A stretch of DNA of 64,000 nucleotides from positions 558,001 to 622,000 of the forward strand of contig NZ_JBFAKK010000002.1 of NCBI RefSeq assembly GCF_040655735.1, written 5' to 3'. A program made the translations under genes and the position numbers. Under the pieces are notes generated by a model. The model had not been told where the DNA came from. It did no database searches and saw only the letters and a program-made list of their open reading frames with translations. The stretch comes from Phytomonospora sp040655735 (GTDB lineage: Bacteria; Actinomycetota; Actinomycetes; Mycobacteriales; Micromonosporaceae). Of the stretch, positions 53,113 through 60,747 are shown piece after piece. Within the stretch, counting starts at the first letter, position 1, and the number at the start of each line of letters is the position of its first letter.

Positions 53113-53159
53113 GTACAACGTGCATGGCAAGTATTACAACGATCGTTGTACTTGCCATG
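53113..53159. promoter_or_regulatory. TetR operator between FMN reductase and its regulator
   Basis: The centre is the 14-bp palindrome ACAACGATCGTTGT (53136-53149). Outer arms CATGGCAAGT (53123-53132) and ACTTGCCATG (53150-53159) extend it, offset by three extra bases on the left, and a further GTACAACG/CGTTGTAC pair lies at 53113-53120 and 53144-53151. The nested layout would cover both divergent promoters. Confidence 0.85.
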
Positions 53160-53178
53160 TCGAGGTGATGGAGGACAC

Positions 53179-53892
53179 ATGGCGGGCCGTGGTCAGCCGG
53201 GCAAGCGCGGCGACATTCTGCGCGGTGCCCTGACCGTCTTCGCGCGCGACGGATACGTGGGCGCTTCGATCGACGCGATCTCCGCCGAGGCGAGCGTGTC
53301 GACCAGGACGATCTACAACCACTTCCAGGACAAGGCGGCGCTGTTCGTGACGGTCGTGGAGGAGAGCACCGCCCGGGTCGCGGGGATCCACGGCGAGATC
53401 ATCGAGAGGCACCTCGGCAGGGAGGTCTTTGACGTCGAGGGTTTGGAGGAGGTGCTGGTCGCTTGCGCGGTGGACCTCGCCGACCCCGCCGGGCGCGACT
53501 ACGGGGAGCACATCGCGCTGATCCGGCACCTGGACGCCGAGGCGGGGAGCATTCCGGCCGAGGCGGTGCGGATCTGGCGGCGGACGGGACCGCTGCGGGT
53601 GCAGGAGCTGCTGGCGGGGCGGCTGGCGGAGTTCGGGGCGCGGGGGTTGCTGGGTGGGGTGGGGGTTGGGCCTGGTTCGGGAGCGGGGGCTGCGGGGGAC
53701 GGGTCTGGGGCTGGGCCGGTGGCCGGGGCCGGGGCCGGGTTGTCGGCGGAAGCGGCGGGGCTGGCGGCGACGCACTTCCTGATGCTGGCGCGCGGAGCGG
53801 TGCCGTTTCGGCGCCGGGAAGGCGAGGCGGGAATAGAGGACGCCGTGCGGGCAGGGGTGCGGGTGTTCTTGTACGGGTACGCGCGGGGGTAG
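53179..53892 (+). CDS. TetR/AcrR family transcriptional regulator
   Basis: The 237-residue protein has an N-terminal TetR HTH (about 8-55: GDILRGALTVFARDGYVGAS, IDAISAEASVSTRTIYNHFQ) and a helical ligand domain interrupted near residues 155-190 by a Gly/Ala-rich insertion (LLGGVGVGPGSGAGAAGDG). That insertion is encoded by simple G-rich sequence and looks like recent slippage. The ATG at 53179 has a GGAGG site. It most likely represses the divergent FMN reductase gene through the palindromic site at 53113-53159. Confidence 0.93.
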   Translation: MAGRGQPGKRGDILRGALTVFARDGYVGASIDAISAEASVSTRTIYNHFQDKAALFVTVVEESTARVAGIHGEIIERHLGREVFDVEGLEEVLVACAVDLADPAGRDYGEHIALIRHLDAEAGSIPAEAVRIWRRTGPLRVQELLAGRLAEFGARGLLGGVGVGPGSGAGAAGDGSGAGPVAGAGAGLSAEAAGLAATHFLMLARGAVPFRRREGEAGIEDAVRAGVRVFLYGYARG

Positions 53893-53962
53893 GGGCGGAC
53901 TGCGTGGGGCCTCGGCCGGGGCACACTGGATGTGGGCTGGGCCGTCGGGGAGGACCCATGCG

Positions 53963-55828
53963 ATGAACACGATCGAACCCGCCGGAGCGGACGGGCCGCC
54001 GCAGGACACCGCGCTCGGCGTGGCGGCTGGCGCGGACGCCAGTGCGCCCCACGTGCCGGGCGAGCCCGGTGAGTCCGACGTGGACACGACGTCGGCCACG
54101 ACCATGGGGATCGCCGACGACACAGCGATCACCACGAGCCCGGACCACACCGGACCGGCCGACTCCGCGCACGACACCAGGTCGCCGACAACGGAGTCGA
54201 GAACGTCTCCCTTCCCAGACGTCTCCGTCACCTTGCCCACGACCTTGCCGCCCGCGTCGGTGGTACCCGGCGGCGTGTCCATCGTCGAGCCGCCCCCGGC
54301 CGAAGGCTCGGCGGCGACATCGACCGTCCCGCCGCCCGCAGGGCAGGCGGACACACCGACCGGCGCGTCGCCCGCGCCCCACGCCGGTCAGTCCGGTGAG
54401 CAGGCTCCGATGGCCGTGGAGCCACCCACGCCGCCACCCACGCCGCCACCCACGCCTCCACCCCCGGCCCTGCCCGAAGGCCGGGCCGCGCCGACGGTTG
54501 CCCCGCCGAGCCCGGACCGCGCCGCTGCCGAGCAGCCTGGGGTGCCGCCGGTCCCCAGCGGGCCGCCGAGTCCCGGCCCCACCGCGCAGCCGCAGCCGCA
54601 GCCGCAGCGCACGGTGGGGTCGCCGCCTGGCCCCGCGCGCGACGCGCGGACGCAGTCACCGCCCACGCCCACTGCGGGCACCGCAGCCACCGCGCCGCCG
54701 AGACAGGAACGTCCCCGCCCCGCACAGCCCACGGCGCAGCCGCGCCAGGACCGCGGAGCCGTTGCACAGGCCAGCGCCTCGCCGAGCCCCAGTCCCGTCG
54801 CGCAGCCGCAGCGTGTCGCGGAGGCGAGTTCGGCGCCCACTGCGCCTATCGTGCAGCCGCAGCCCGCGCCTACCGCGCAGCCGAACCAGGACTACGCACC
54901 TTCCGCACGGTCCAGCTCGCAGCCGAACCGAGACCGCACAGCTTCCGCACGGCCCAGTTCGCTCCCTGCGGCGGAGTCGCTGCATGCCCCTGCGTCCACG
55001 GCGCAGCCGCAAGCGCCACTCGTGCCCACCGCGCAGCCGAGCCAGGACCGCGGAGCCGCTGCACAGGCCAGCGCCTCGCCGAGCCCCAGTCCCGCCGCGC
55101 AGCCGCAGCGTGTCGCGGAGGCGAGTTCGGCGCCCACTGCGCCTATCGTGCAGCCGCAGCCGCAGCCGCAGCCGCAGCCGCAGCCGCAGCCGCAGCCGCA
55201 GCCGCAGCCGCAGCCGCAGCCGCAGCCGCAGCCGCAGCCGCAGCGCCTACCCGCGCCCACGACGCGCACGGTGCCCACGGCGGAACGGCAGCTACCACCC
55301 GCGTCTACTGCGTCCACTGTGCCCACTGCGGCCACCGCGTCGCCGAGCCCAGCTCGCCCCGCGCCACCGGAACCTGCCTCGCCGGCCCCAGCGCCTACCC
55401 GCGCCCGCCCCACCCTTCTCCGTCGGTGCGCAGCCGCGCAGTCGCGGCTGCTGGGCAGCGCTGTGGAGCGCCTGATCGGCGTGACGGGCGGCGAGTGCGC
55501 CACGGTCGGCGGCCTGCGGGTGTGCCGAGAGGGCCGCCTTCGCTTGCATGCCAAGGGCGGAACCCAGCTCGGCGACACCTTCGTGACCGCGCACGATCCC
55601 ACTCGGCTGCGGCGGGGCCTCATCGAGCACGAGACGCATCACCGCGACGCCCAGTGGCGGCGTTACGGTCTTGCCTTCGGCCTCATGTACCTATACGCCC
55701 ACCTCCGGGATGTCGTGATCGGAAAGAAGTGCTGCAATCGCTACGAGTTGGCCGCCGAGGTCGCCTCGGGCGGCGGCGGTGGGTACGGCTGCCTGCCCCC
55801 GGTCGGAGAGCCGCGCCGGCGGCGCTGA
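53963..55828 (+). CDS. Pro/Gln-rich stalk protein with putative zincin-like C-terminal domain
   Basis: The protein has 621 residues. Residues 1-485 are disordered and rich in Pro, Ala, Gln, Ser and Thr; they include a (Pro-Gln)n tract near 397-427 coded by 15 exact CAGCCG units and two copies of a 40-residue block. The C-terminal 130 residues are compact and hold RGLIEHETHHRDAQWRRYGL, where HETHH fits the HExxH zinc motif, then GLMYLYAHLRDVVIG and NRYELAAEVASGGGGGYGC, in which an acidic third ligand is possible. Five cysteines lie in this part. There is no signal peptide. The ATG at 53963 overlaps the stop of a two-codon ATG-CGA-TGA frame. Protease function is inferred. Confidence 0.78.
   Translation: MNTIEPAGADGPPQDTALGVAAGADASAPHVPGEPGESDVDTTSATTMGIADDTAITTSPDHTGPADSAHDTRSPTTESRTSPFPDVSVTLPTTLPPASVVPGGVSIVEPPPAEGSAATSTVPPPAGQADTPTGASPAPHAGQSGEQAPMAVEPPTPPPTPPPTPPPPALPEGRAAPTVAPPSPDRAAAEQPGVPPVPSGPPSPGPTAQPQPQPQRTVGSPPGPARDARTQSPPTPTAGTAATAPPRQERPRPAQPTAQPRQDRGAVAQASASPSPSPVAQPQRVAEASSAPTAPIVQPQPAPTAQPNQDYAPSARSSSQPNRDRTASARPSSLPAAESLHAPASTAQPQAPLVPTAQPSQDRGAAAQASASPSPSPAAQPQRVAEASSAPTAPIVQPQPQPQPQPQPQPQPQPQPQPQPQPQPQPQRLPAPTTRTVPTAERQLPPASTASTVPTAATASPSPARPAPPEPASPAPAPTRARPTLLRRCAAAQSRLLGSAVERLIGVTGGECATVGGLRVCREGRLRLHAKGGTQLGDTFVTAHDPTRLRRGLIEHETHHRDAQWRRYGLAFGLMYLYAHLRDVVIGKKCCNRYELAAEVASGGGGGYGCLPPVGEPRRRR
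54744..55161 (+). repeat. 121-bp direct duplication inside the stalk gene
   Basis: 54744-54864 and 55041-55161 are the same 121 bases with about two substitutions, 297 bp apart. They encode the repeated block ending APTAPIVQPQP. The second copy runs into the CAGCCG tract, suggesting that one duplication seeded the expansion. Confidence 0.85.
55151..55243 (+). repeat. hexanucleotide microsatellite (CAGCCG)15
   Basis: Fifteen uninterrupted CAGCCG units plus one CAG encode an alternating Gln-Pro tract in the stalk protein. As the unit is a multiple of three, length changes would preserve the frame and only alter stalk length. Confidence 0.95.
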
Positions 55829-56394
55829 CCGGGCCCCCACGCCGCCTCGGAGAGCCACGGATATGCCTGCCCGATAGCCCTGGCGATCCGCCCCCGCAGC
55901 AGCCGCGTCGCCTCCCGGCGGCCCGGCCGTCCGGCGAGCGAGTCCATCAGCATCTCCGGTGAAGGCATGCGCGAACGCAGGTAGGCGACCTGCCAGCCGT
56001 GCAGGCGCTCGTCGGTCAGGGGCCGGTCCCGCTCGTGGGCGACGGCCAACCGCGACAACTCGTCCGGCGGGTGCATCGGCACCTCGACCTCCATCGCCTC
56101 CGCCTCGGTCACCGCGCGCTCGCGCTGCCGGGCGGCCTGCTCGACGGCCTGCTCAGAGCGGACGCGGCCCTGCTCGCGGCGGACGCGAAACTCCGGCGTC
56201 GACTCCAGCGACCCCACCCGCGACAGCGCGTACAGACGCATCGGCGCGCGCGTACTGATCACCGGGTTCGGGTGCTCCTGGTCGGGCGGGCCCAGAAGGT
56301 CCCTGATCATCGACTGCGTCCAGCCGCGGCGGGCGAGTTCGGAGCGGGAGACGTAGGCCTCGGTGTCCTCGGGGGTGGCCTCGATGTACAACAT
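55741..56394 (-). CDS. uncharacterised protein with HTH-like N-terminus
   Basis: The 217-residue protein begins MLYIEATPEDTEAYVSRSEL; the segment VSRSELARRGWTQSMIRDLL (residues 15-34) looks like the winged-helix start of MerR/excisionase-type proteins, followed by PMRLYALSRVGSLE. The middle is a charged helix (EQAARQRERAVTEAEAME) and the end is Arg/Pro-rich. The ATG follows AGAGAGGACC. The last 29 codons overlap, antisense, the 3' end of the stalk protein gene (88 bp). A DNA-binding role is only suggested. The gene is divergent from the endolysin-like gene at 56571. Confidence 0.68.
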   Translation of the reverse strand: MLYIEATPEDTEAYVSRSELARRGWTQSMIRDLLGPPDQEHPNPVISTRAPMRLYALSRVGSLESTPEFRVRREQGRVRSEQAVEQAARQRERAVTEAEAMEVEVPMHPPDELSRLAVAHERDRPLTDERLHGWQVAYLRSRMPSPEMLMDSLAGRPGRREATRLLRGRIARAIGQAYPWLSEAAWGPGQRRRRGSPTGGRQPYPPPPPEATSAANS

Positions 56395-56570
56395 GATCGG
56401 TCCTCTCTTTGTGGAGTCGGTCTGATACGGAGAGTAGGTGGTGGGTCTGACATTCCTCAAAGGGCAGAGGGCGGCGGGGCAGAAGTCGCGGGCGGAGCGG
56501 GCAGCCCCGCACGGGGATGTATCTCGCGGCCCCGCCGCGCCCACTGAGAACATGAAAGGGGAGGTCAGTC

Positions 56571-57485
56571 GTGGCCGAATACGCTCCCGAAGCCATCCGC
56601 TGGCTGGCGACCCAGATCGTCGACCAGATCCCGAAGGCCGTCCTGTCCGGCATCGTCGGCGACAGCGCCCACACGTACGGATACCACCGCGCCCGCAACA
56701 AGCTCCCGAAGACCGACTACTCCCGCCAGCTCGCCGAGGACAAGGCCGGCGACGGCGACGCCGCCAGCGCCCTCGACGTCACGTTCGACACCAAGGGCAT
56801 GAAGCTGGTCACCGGCCGCCTCATGGCGTCGGCCAAAGACGCCGCCGACCCCCGCCTCAACGTCGTCCGCGAGTTCTACGGAACCGTCGACGGCAAGAAG
56901 GTCTGCGGCTGGGACACCTACTACAACCGTTCGGCGACAAGCGATCCGAGCCACCTGTGGCACGTCCACATCTCGTTTCGCCGCAAGTTCGCCACCAGCA
57001 AGTCCGCGATGGCCGACGTGTTGTCGGTGATCCTCGGAGAGGAGAGTGGATCCGACGTGGCCCTTACCGACGCCGACGTCGCCAAGATCTGGCGCTCGGA
57101 CATGATCCCCGCCCCCGACCTGGCACTCAAGGACGAACCCGACAACAAGTACTGGACCGCCGCCAACACCATCCGTTCCGCCCGTGACCACGCCGTGCGC
57201 GCGGCCACCGTCGCGGGGAACGCCCTGAAAACGGCCGAGACGGTGCGCGCCGAACTCGACCAGGCGAAGGCCCGCGAGGCCGCGATCCTCGCCGCCGTCA
57301 CCGAAGTACGCACCAGCCTCAATGGACTGTCGACCACACTGGTCAAGCAGCTCGCCCCGCAACTCGTGAAGGCACTGCGCGCGGCGCTCGCCGACGGTCT
57401 CGACGAGGAGCAGCTCACCTCCGCCGTCGACGCCGCCGTGCGGCACGTGTTCGGCGGCCTCGACGACGAACCCGCGAAGCCGTAG
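56571..57485 (+). CDS. endolysin-like (M15-type) peptidoglycan hydrolase candidate
   Basis: The 304-residue protein has an N-terminal domain (1-165) with AHTYGYHRARNKLPKTDYS, ASALDVTFD and DPSHLWHVHISFRRKF. The last has the HxH pattern and the spacing to an upstream Asp seen in phage-type D-Ala/L-Ala peptidases. The rest is a linker (ALTDADVAKIWRSDMIPAP) and a long amphipathic helix region (about 205-295) that could trimerise. The GTG at 56571 has a GGGGAGG site. Such fusions occur in actinophage lysins and cell-wall maintenance enzymes. No phage structural genes are nearby. Confidence 0.72.
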   Translation: MAEYAPEAIRWLATQIVDQIPKAVLSGIVGDSAHTYGYHRARNKLPKTDYSRQLAEDKAGDGDAASALDVTFDTKGMKLVTGRLMASAKDAADPRLNVVREFYGTVDGKKVCGWDTYYNRSATSDPSHLWHVHISFRRKFATSKSAMADVLSVILGEESGSDVALTDADVAKIWRSDMIPAPDLALKDEPDNKYWTAANTIRSARDHAVRAATVAGNALKTAETVRAELDQAKAREAAILAAVTEVRTSLNGLSTTLVKQLAPQLVKALRAALADGLDEEQLTSAVDAAVRHVFGGLDDEPAKP

Positions 57486-57490
57486 ACGAC

Positions 57491-57523
57491 ATCGCGCCGG
57501 CCGGTCTCACCGGCCGACGCGAT
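57491..57523. terminator. bidirectional terminator
   Basis: Arms 57491-57505 and 57509-57523 (15 bp, one G-T pair) enclose a 3-nt loop between the convergent stops at 57485 and 57536. Confidence 0.85.
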
Positions 57524-57535
57524 CGCGTTCGGGAT

Positions 57536-58402
57536 CTAGCCGACCGGCACCAGCTGGTACGGGTCGGAGGAGAGCTGCGCGCCGAGCTGGGTGAGCGCGT
57601 AGGTCGGGTCGATCGACTCGAGGTTCAGGTCCGTGAAGGGCGTGCGCTCGGTGCGCACGACCACCAGTCGTAGGCCCTCGATCTCGCCGATGACGCGGAC
57701 GCTGTTGACGATGCGCGGCGGGGTCGCGAGGAACACGTCGCGCAGGCAGCGCAAGGTCAGTTGGACCAGCAGTGCCTCGTACATCTCCGCGCGCTCGTCG
57801 GAGGTGCCCTCGGGCAGCACCTCGCGCGGCGGGAGTTCGACCGTCATGGTCAGCTCGCGCGCCGACGGGCGGTAGGAGAGGTCGCGCCGCACCGACAGCC
57901 ACTCGGGGAAGGTCGACTCCGCCAGGGCGCTGTGCGTGTAGCGCACGACCTCGGCCGGGTCGCCGTTGCGGACGCCTTCGAGGATGCGCTCCGCGCGGGC
58001 GTTGTGCGTCTCGATGCGCTTGCGAATGCCCTCGTCGTAGGCGGCGCGCTCGGCGTTGTACTCCTCAAGGCGGGCGCACTCGCGCTTGCGCCAGTCGGTC
58101 AGCGCCAGGCGGTACTTCAGCACCGACATCTGGTGCGCCTTCTTGTACGAGGGCAGCGAGGAGCCGAACTTGTTGGAGTGCGGCGGCTTGAAGTCGTCCC
58201 AGTCCGGTTCGGCGTACGGAATCGCCAGTTTGCCCCCGTCGAACTGCCTGACGCGTTTGGGATCGACCTGCTGGGCGATCTTGGGAACGTCGATCGATCT
58301 CGGCCCGTCGCCGAGGATCATGTTGATCTCGGCGAGTCGACCGCCGCGGTCGGTCGCCGACTCGGTCTCGCGCTGAGCGGCCCTCTCCAGACTGCGTGTC
58401 AT
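57536..58402 (-). CDS. Mrr-associated N-terminal-type protein without nuclease domain
   Basis: The 288-residue protein matches the helical and beta region that precedes the Mrr nuclease in actinobacterial restriction-system proteins: LTDWRKRECARLEEYNAERA, then YDEGIRKRIETHNARAERIL, the segment PSARELTMTVELPPREVLPE, VQLTLRCLRDVF and a final LGAQLSSDPYQLVPV, where the Mrr fold would normally begin. Here the protein stops. The ATG at 58402 has GAGAAGG upstream; an ATG at 58450 lacks a ribosome site. It may be a regulatory or decoy subunit, or a truncated remnant. Confidence 0.72.
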   Translation of the reverse strand: MTRSLERAAQRETESATDRGGRLAEINMILGDGPRSIDVPKIAQQVDPKRVRQFDGGKLAIPYAEPDWDDFKPPHSNKFGSSLPSYKKAHQMSVLKYRLALTDWRKRECARLEEYNAERAAYDEGIRKRIETHNARAERILEGVRNGDPAEVVRYTHSALAESTFPEWLSVRRDLSYRPSARELTMTVELPPREVLPEGTSDERAEMYEALLVQLTLRCLRDVFLATPPRIVNSVRVIGEIEGLRLVVVRTERTPFTDLNLESIDPTYALTQLGAQLSSDPYQLVPVG

Positions 58403-58450
58403 TGCCGGCACCTTCTCTGAAGCCTCATCGGGGTCAAGGGGGCGGTCCAT

Positions 58451-58742
58451 CTAACTCAACAGAGTTGAAGCGTGACCGGAAGGGTTATGTCGGGAACCGG
58501 TCCTAAGGTTGTCCTTAGTGGACTCGGCATGTGATGTTAGTGGGTGGCCTGGGTCACTGAGCGGGGTGCCGCAGTGGCGGGGTGTGCACGGACGTGCCGA
58601 CGGTGGGTGCCCGCGGGGCCGTGCGCGCGTTCGATCCACCCGTTTGAGCTGTGAGAACCCCTCGAATCGGCTCGCTGTGCAACCATCAGGTTGCAGGCCC
58701 CGTCTTGCGGCAGTCACTGCCTCAGCGAAGGAGCGAGCCACC
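58451..58742. other. intergenic region, no gene
   Basis: Divergent gap between the Mrr-associated gene and the SRPBCC gene. It contains an AT-richer patch at 58500-58525 (CCTAAGGTTGTCCTTAG, an imperfect palindrome) that could be an operator. No coding frame with a ribosome site is present. Confidence 0.45.
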
Positions 58743-59177
58743 ATGGTCCCCACCCGTATCACCCGGGAAGCCCGCGTCGACGCGCCCGTCGACCGCGTCT
58801 GGGACGTCCTCACCTCGCCGGAGCACATCGCCGGATGGTTCGGCGACTCCGCTTCGGTCGAGTTGCGGCCGGGCGGCGAGATGGCCTTGGGGTGGGCCGC
58901 CTACGGCGACTTCCGGGCGGTGGTCACCAAGGTCGAGGCGCCGCGCAACTTCGCGTTCCGCTGGGCCGCCGAGCCCGACGTCGACCCCATGCAGGGCAAC
59001 TCAACGCTCGTTGAGTTCACGCTCTCGCCGGAGGGGTCGATCACCGTGCTGACCGTCGTCGAGACCGGCTTCCGCCTGCTCGCCCGGCCCGCAGAGGCGC
59101 AGGCCGAGCACGCCGAGGAGAACGCCAAGGGCTGGGAGCAGGAGCTGGCGGAGCTCAAGGCCTACGCCGAGAAGTGA
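58743..59177 (+). CDS. SRPBCC (AHSA1-like) domain protein
   Basis: This 144-residue protein has the START/Bet v1-like fold: ITREARVDAPVDRVWDVLTS, then PEHIAGWFGDSASVELRPGG, NFAFRWAAEP and the long C-terminal helix GWEQELAELKAYAEK. The ATG has an AAGGAG site at 10 nt. Family members bind hydrophobic ligands or act as stress-related co-chaperones. Nothing in the sequence points to a specific ligand. Confidence 0.92.
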   Translation: MVPTRITREARVDAPVDRVWDVLTSPEHIAGWFGDSASVELRPGGEMALGWAAYGDFRAVVTKVEAPRNFAFRWAAEPDVDPMQGNSTLVEFTLSPEGSITVLTVVETGFRLLARPAEAQAEHAEENAKGWEQELAELKAYAEK

Positions 59178-59183
59178 CCGCCC

Positions 59184-59289
59184 CAGGGGCCTCCCGGCCT
59201 CCTCCCTACTTTCGACGGTAGGCGAACCTCAGGCGTGGGTGGCGAACGTGAATCGCGCTCGCTGTGGATAACCGGTGGGTTGTGGAAAA
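59184..59289. repeat. 106-bp element, copy A, with two DnaA boxes
   Basis: The element starts CAGGGGCCTCCCGGCC, contains a CCTAC-N8-GTAGG inverted repeat (with ACTTTCGAC-type centre) and ends with two same-orientation DnaA boxes at 59263-59271 (TGTGGATAA) and 59281-59289 (TGTGGAAAA), 18 bp apart. It is about 92% identical to copy B, 609 bp away. Confidence 0.85.
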
Positions 59290-59404
59290 CCGGCGGGTGC
59301 GGATGCGAGGTGGTGGCGCTGACGGGGCTGGCGAGGGCGTGAGGCGAAGGCTGGGGCGTGAGGCGGGGGCCAGGGGCGCCACGAGGGCTAGCGGTGCGGG
59401 CTGG

Positions 59405-59581
59405 GGGCGAGCCCGGGGTACGCGGCGGCGCCTGGCGGCGCGGCTCCGGGTGGACTCGGGGCGTACGGCGAGGGCTGACCGTGTGGTTGCGGGCGAGCCC
59501 GGGGGTGGCGACGGCGCCTGGCAGCGCGGCTCCGGGGGCCGAGAGTGCGGGGCGCGGGCTGGCCGTGTGGTTGAGGGCGAG
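59405..59581. repeat. imperfect tandem repeat, about 85-bp unit
   Basis: Blocks recur with 83-86 bp offset: GGGCGAGCCCGGGG (59405 and 59491), GCGCCTGGC-GCGCGGCTCCGGG (59428 and 59514), and a GTGTGGTTG-containing block (59473 and 59556). Two full units and a partial third lie between the two DnaA-box elements. Confidence 0.65.
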
Positions 59582-59792
59582 TCCCCGGACAATTGGCGCG
59601 AGCCCACGGCGTGTGGGCGAGGGCTGGAGTGGTTGCGGCGGGCCCAGGCGTGCAGCTAGGTCGAGGTCGAGGTCGAGGCCCCGGTCCAAGTCCGGGCCAC
59701 CCGGCCGGCGGTTCCCGAACCCAGCCGCGGAGCCGCTCGGCGAGGACGTCTGACCTGCCCCTGCCCCATGCGATGAGCGAACGCGAGACCCG

Positions 59793-59898
59793 CAGGGGCC
59801 TCCCGGCCTCCTCCCTACGTTCGACGGTAGGCGAGTCTCAGGCGTGAGTGGCGAACGTGAGCCGCGTTCGCTGTGGATAACCGGCGGGTTGTGGACAA
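59793..59898. repeat. 106-bp element, copy B, with two DnaA boxes
   Basis: The second copy has the same order of features: CAGGGGCC start, CCTACGTTCGACGGTAGG palindrome near 59815-59832, then DnaA boxes at 59872-59880 (TGTGGATAA) and 59890-59898 (TGTGGACAA). Both boxes of this copy are perfect consensus sites, unlike copy A. Confidence 0.85.
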
Positions 59899-60038
59899 CT
59901 CACGAACCCACCGACCCACACCGAGCGCGCCGACGCAGCCCCGGTCGTCGCCCGCGCCGGAACCGGTCGTCGGCCGCCCGCAACCGGTGCCGCCCGCACG
60001 GCCGCCCGCCCGCACAGCCACCCACCCGCCCCTCAAAC

Positions 60039-60707
60039 TCAAAGCACGTGGAAGTCCGTCACCACCGACACGACCTCCCCCGCCGCGTCCCGCCCGATCC
60101 ACGTCGGATACACACCGTCCCCCCACCCCGACGGAAATACCACCACGTTCAGCCCCGTCTCCTCGTCGGTGACGTTCGCCCCCATGCGCGGGGGCACCGC
60201 CTTACCGGCGTCGGTGAGGGCGTCGTCGAGGTCGTACGCGCTGTCGGCGTCGTTGATCCGGTCGAGCGCCTTGCCGCCGGAGGCGTCGATGAACGCCCCC
60301 GTCCCGGCGTCGACGCCGTACCCGAAGTACAGGTCCCCGGTCAGCGTCGACGTGTCCTGCCCGGCGGTCACCGCCATCTCCCACGCCATGGCGGGAGTGT
60401 CGCGCACGAGGACCTGCGCGGCGGCGACCCGCCGGTGCGCCTCGGGCTGCGGCTGACCGTGCACGGCGTCGACCAGCACGACGCTCAGCCGCACGGGGTG
60501 GGCTCCGCGCGGGAGCTCGACGGTGAACGGCTCCAGCTCCCAATAGACCATCGGGTCGCAGGCGGCCAGCCGCCCGGTCGGCACGGCGAGTTCGCCGAGG
60601 TCGACCACCTCGATAACGGCGGAGACGCGGGGCGTCTCGACCTTCCTCCCGGCGACGAACAACTCGTCGAATCCGCCGGTGCGCAAAGTGCGGGGAGTTT
60701 CCGACAT
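60039..60707 (-). CDS. DUF4241 domain protein
   Basis: The 222-residue protein shows the DUF4241 pattern: LAACDPMVYWELEPFTVELP early, YGVDAGTGAFIDASGG in the middle, LDRINDADSAYDLDDAL, and the C-terminal block NVVVFPSGWGDGVYPTWIGR ending VVTDFHVL. These proteins are common in actinobacteria and often occur as immunity-like or single-gene accessories; no activity is known. The stop at 60039 lies 140 bp from repeat copy B. The ATG at 60707 gives a standard-length product. Confidence 0.9.
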   Translation of the reverse strand: MSETPRTLRTGGFDELFVAGRKVETPRVSAVIEVVDLGELAVPTGRLAACDPMVYWELEPFTVELPRGAHPVRLSVVLVDAVHGQPQPEAHRRVAAAQVLVRDTPAMAWEMAVTAGQDTSTLTGDLYFGYGVDAGTGAFIDASGGKALDRINDADSAYDLDDALTDAGKAVPPRMGANVTDEETGLNVVVFPSGWGDGVYPTWIGRDAAGEVVSVVTDFHVL

Positions 60708-60747
60708 AGCGGCATCCTAGGCCGCAGAAGCGACATGTGGGGGATCC

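Larger units (their letters stand above)
59178..60038. other. 0.86-kb non-coding zone rich in repeats
   Basis: No open frame here has both a ribosome site and a recognisable motif. The zone contains two copies of a 106-bp element with paired DnaA boxes, an imperfect tandem repeat between them and G-rich simple sequence. Open frames on both strands exist only because stop codons are rare at this GC content. Confidence 0.7.

Noticed and set aside
55151..55243. Regular repeat considered as a CRISPR array
   Set aside because: The unit is a 6-bp in-frame microsatellite without spacers.
56571..57485. Endolysin-like gene as evidence of a prophage
   Set aside because: No terminase, portal, capsid, tail or integrase genes are present within 10 kb, so a prophage cannot be supported.
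59184..59898. Repeat zone considered as the chromosomal or a plasmid origin
   Set aside because: Only four boxes, no AT-rich unwinding region and no dnaA, dnaN, rep or par gene nearby. Regulatory or titration use is more likely.
59184..59898. Direct repeats considered as the ends of an insertion sequence or an att pair
   Set aside because: No transposase or integrase lies between or beside them, and the copies have no terminal inverted repeats or tRNA overlap.
59264..60172. Several frames starting at GTGGATAACC in the repeat zone
   Set aside because: They begin at DnaA boxes, not behind ribosome sites, and both copies give unrelated downstream peptides; similarity at the start only reflects the repeated DNA.
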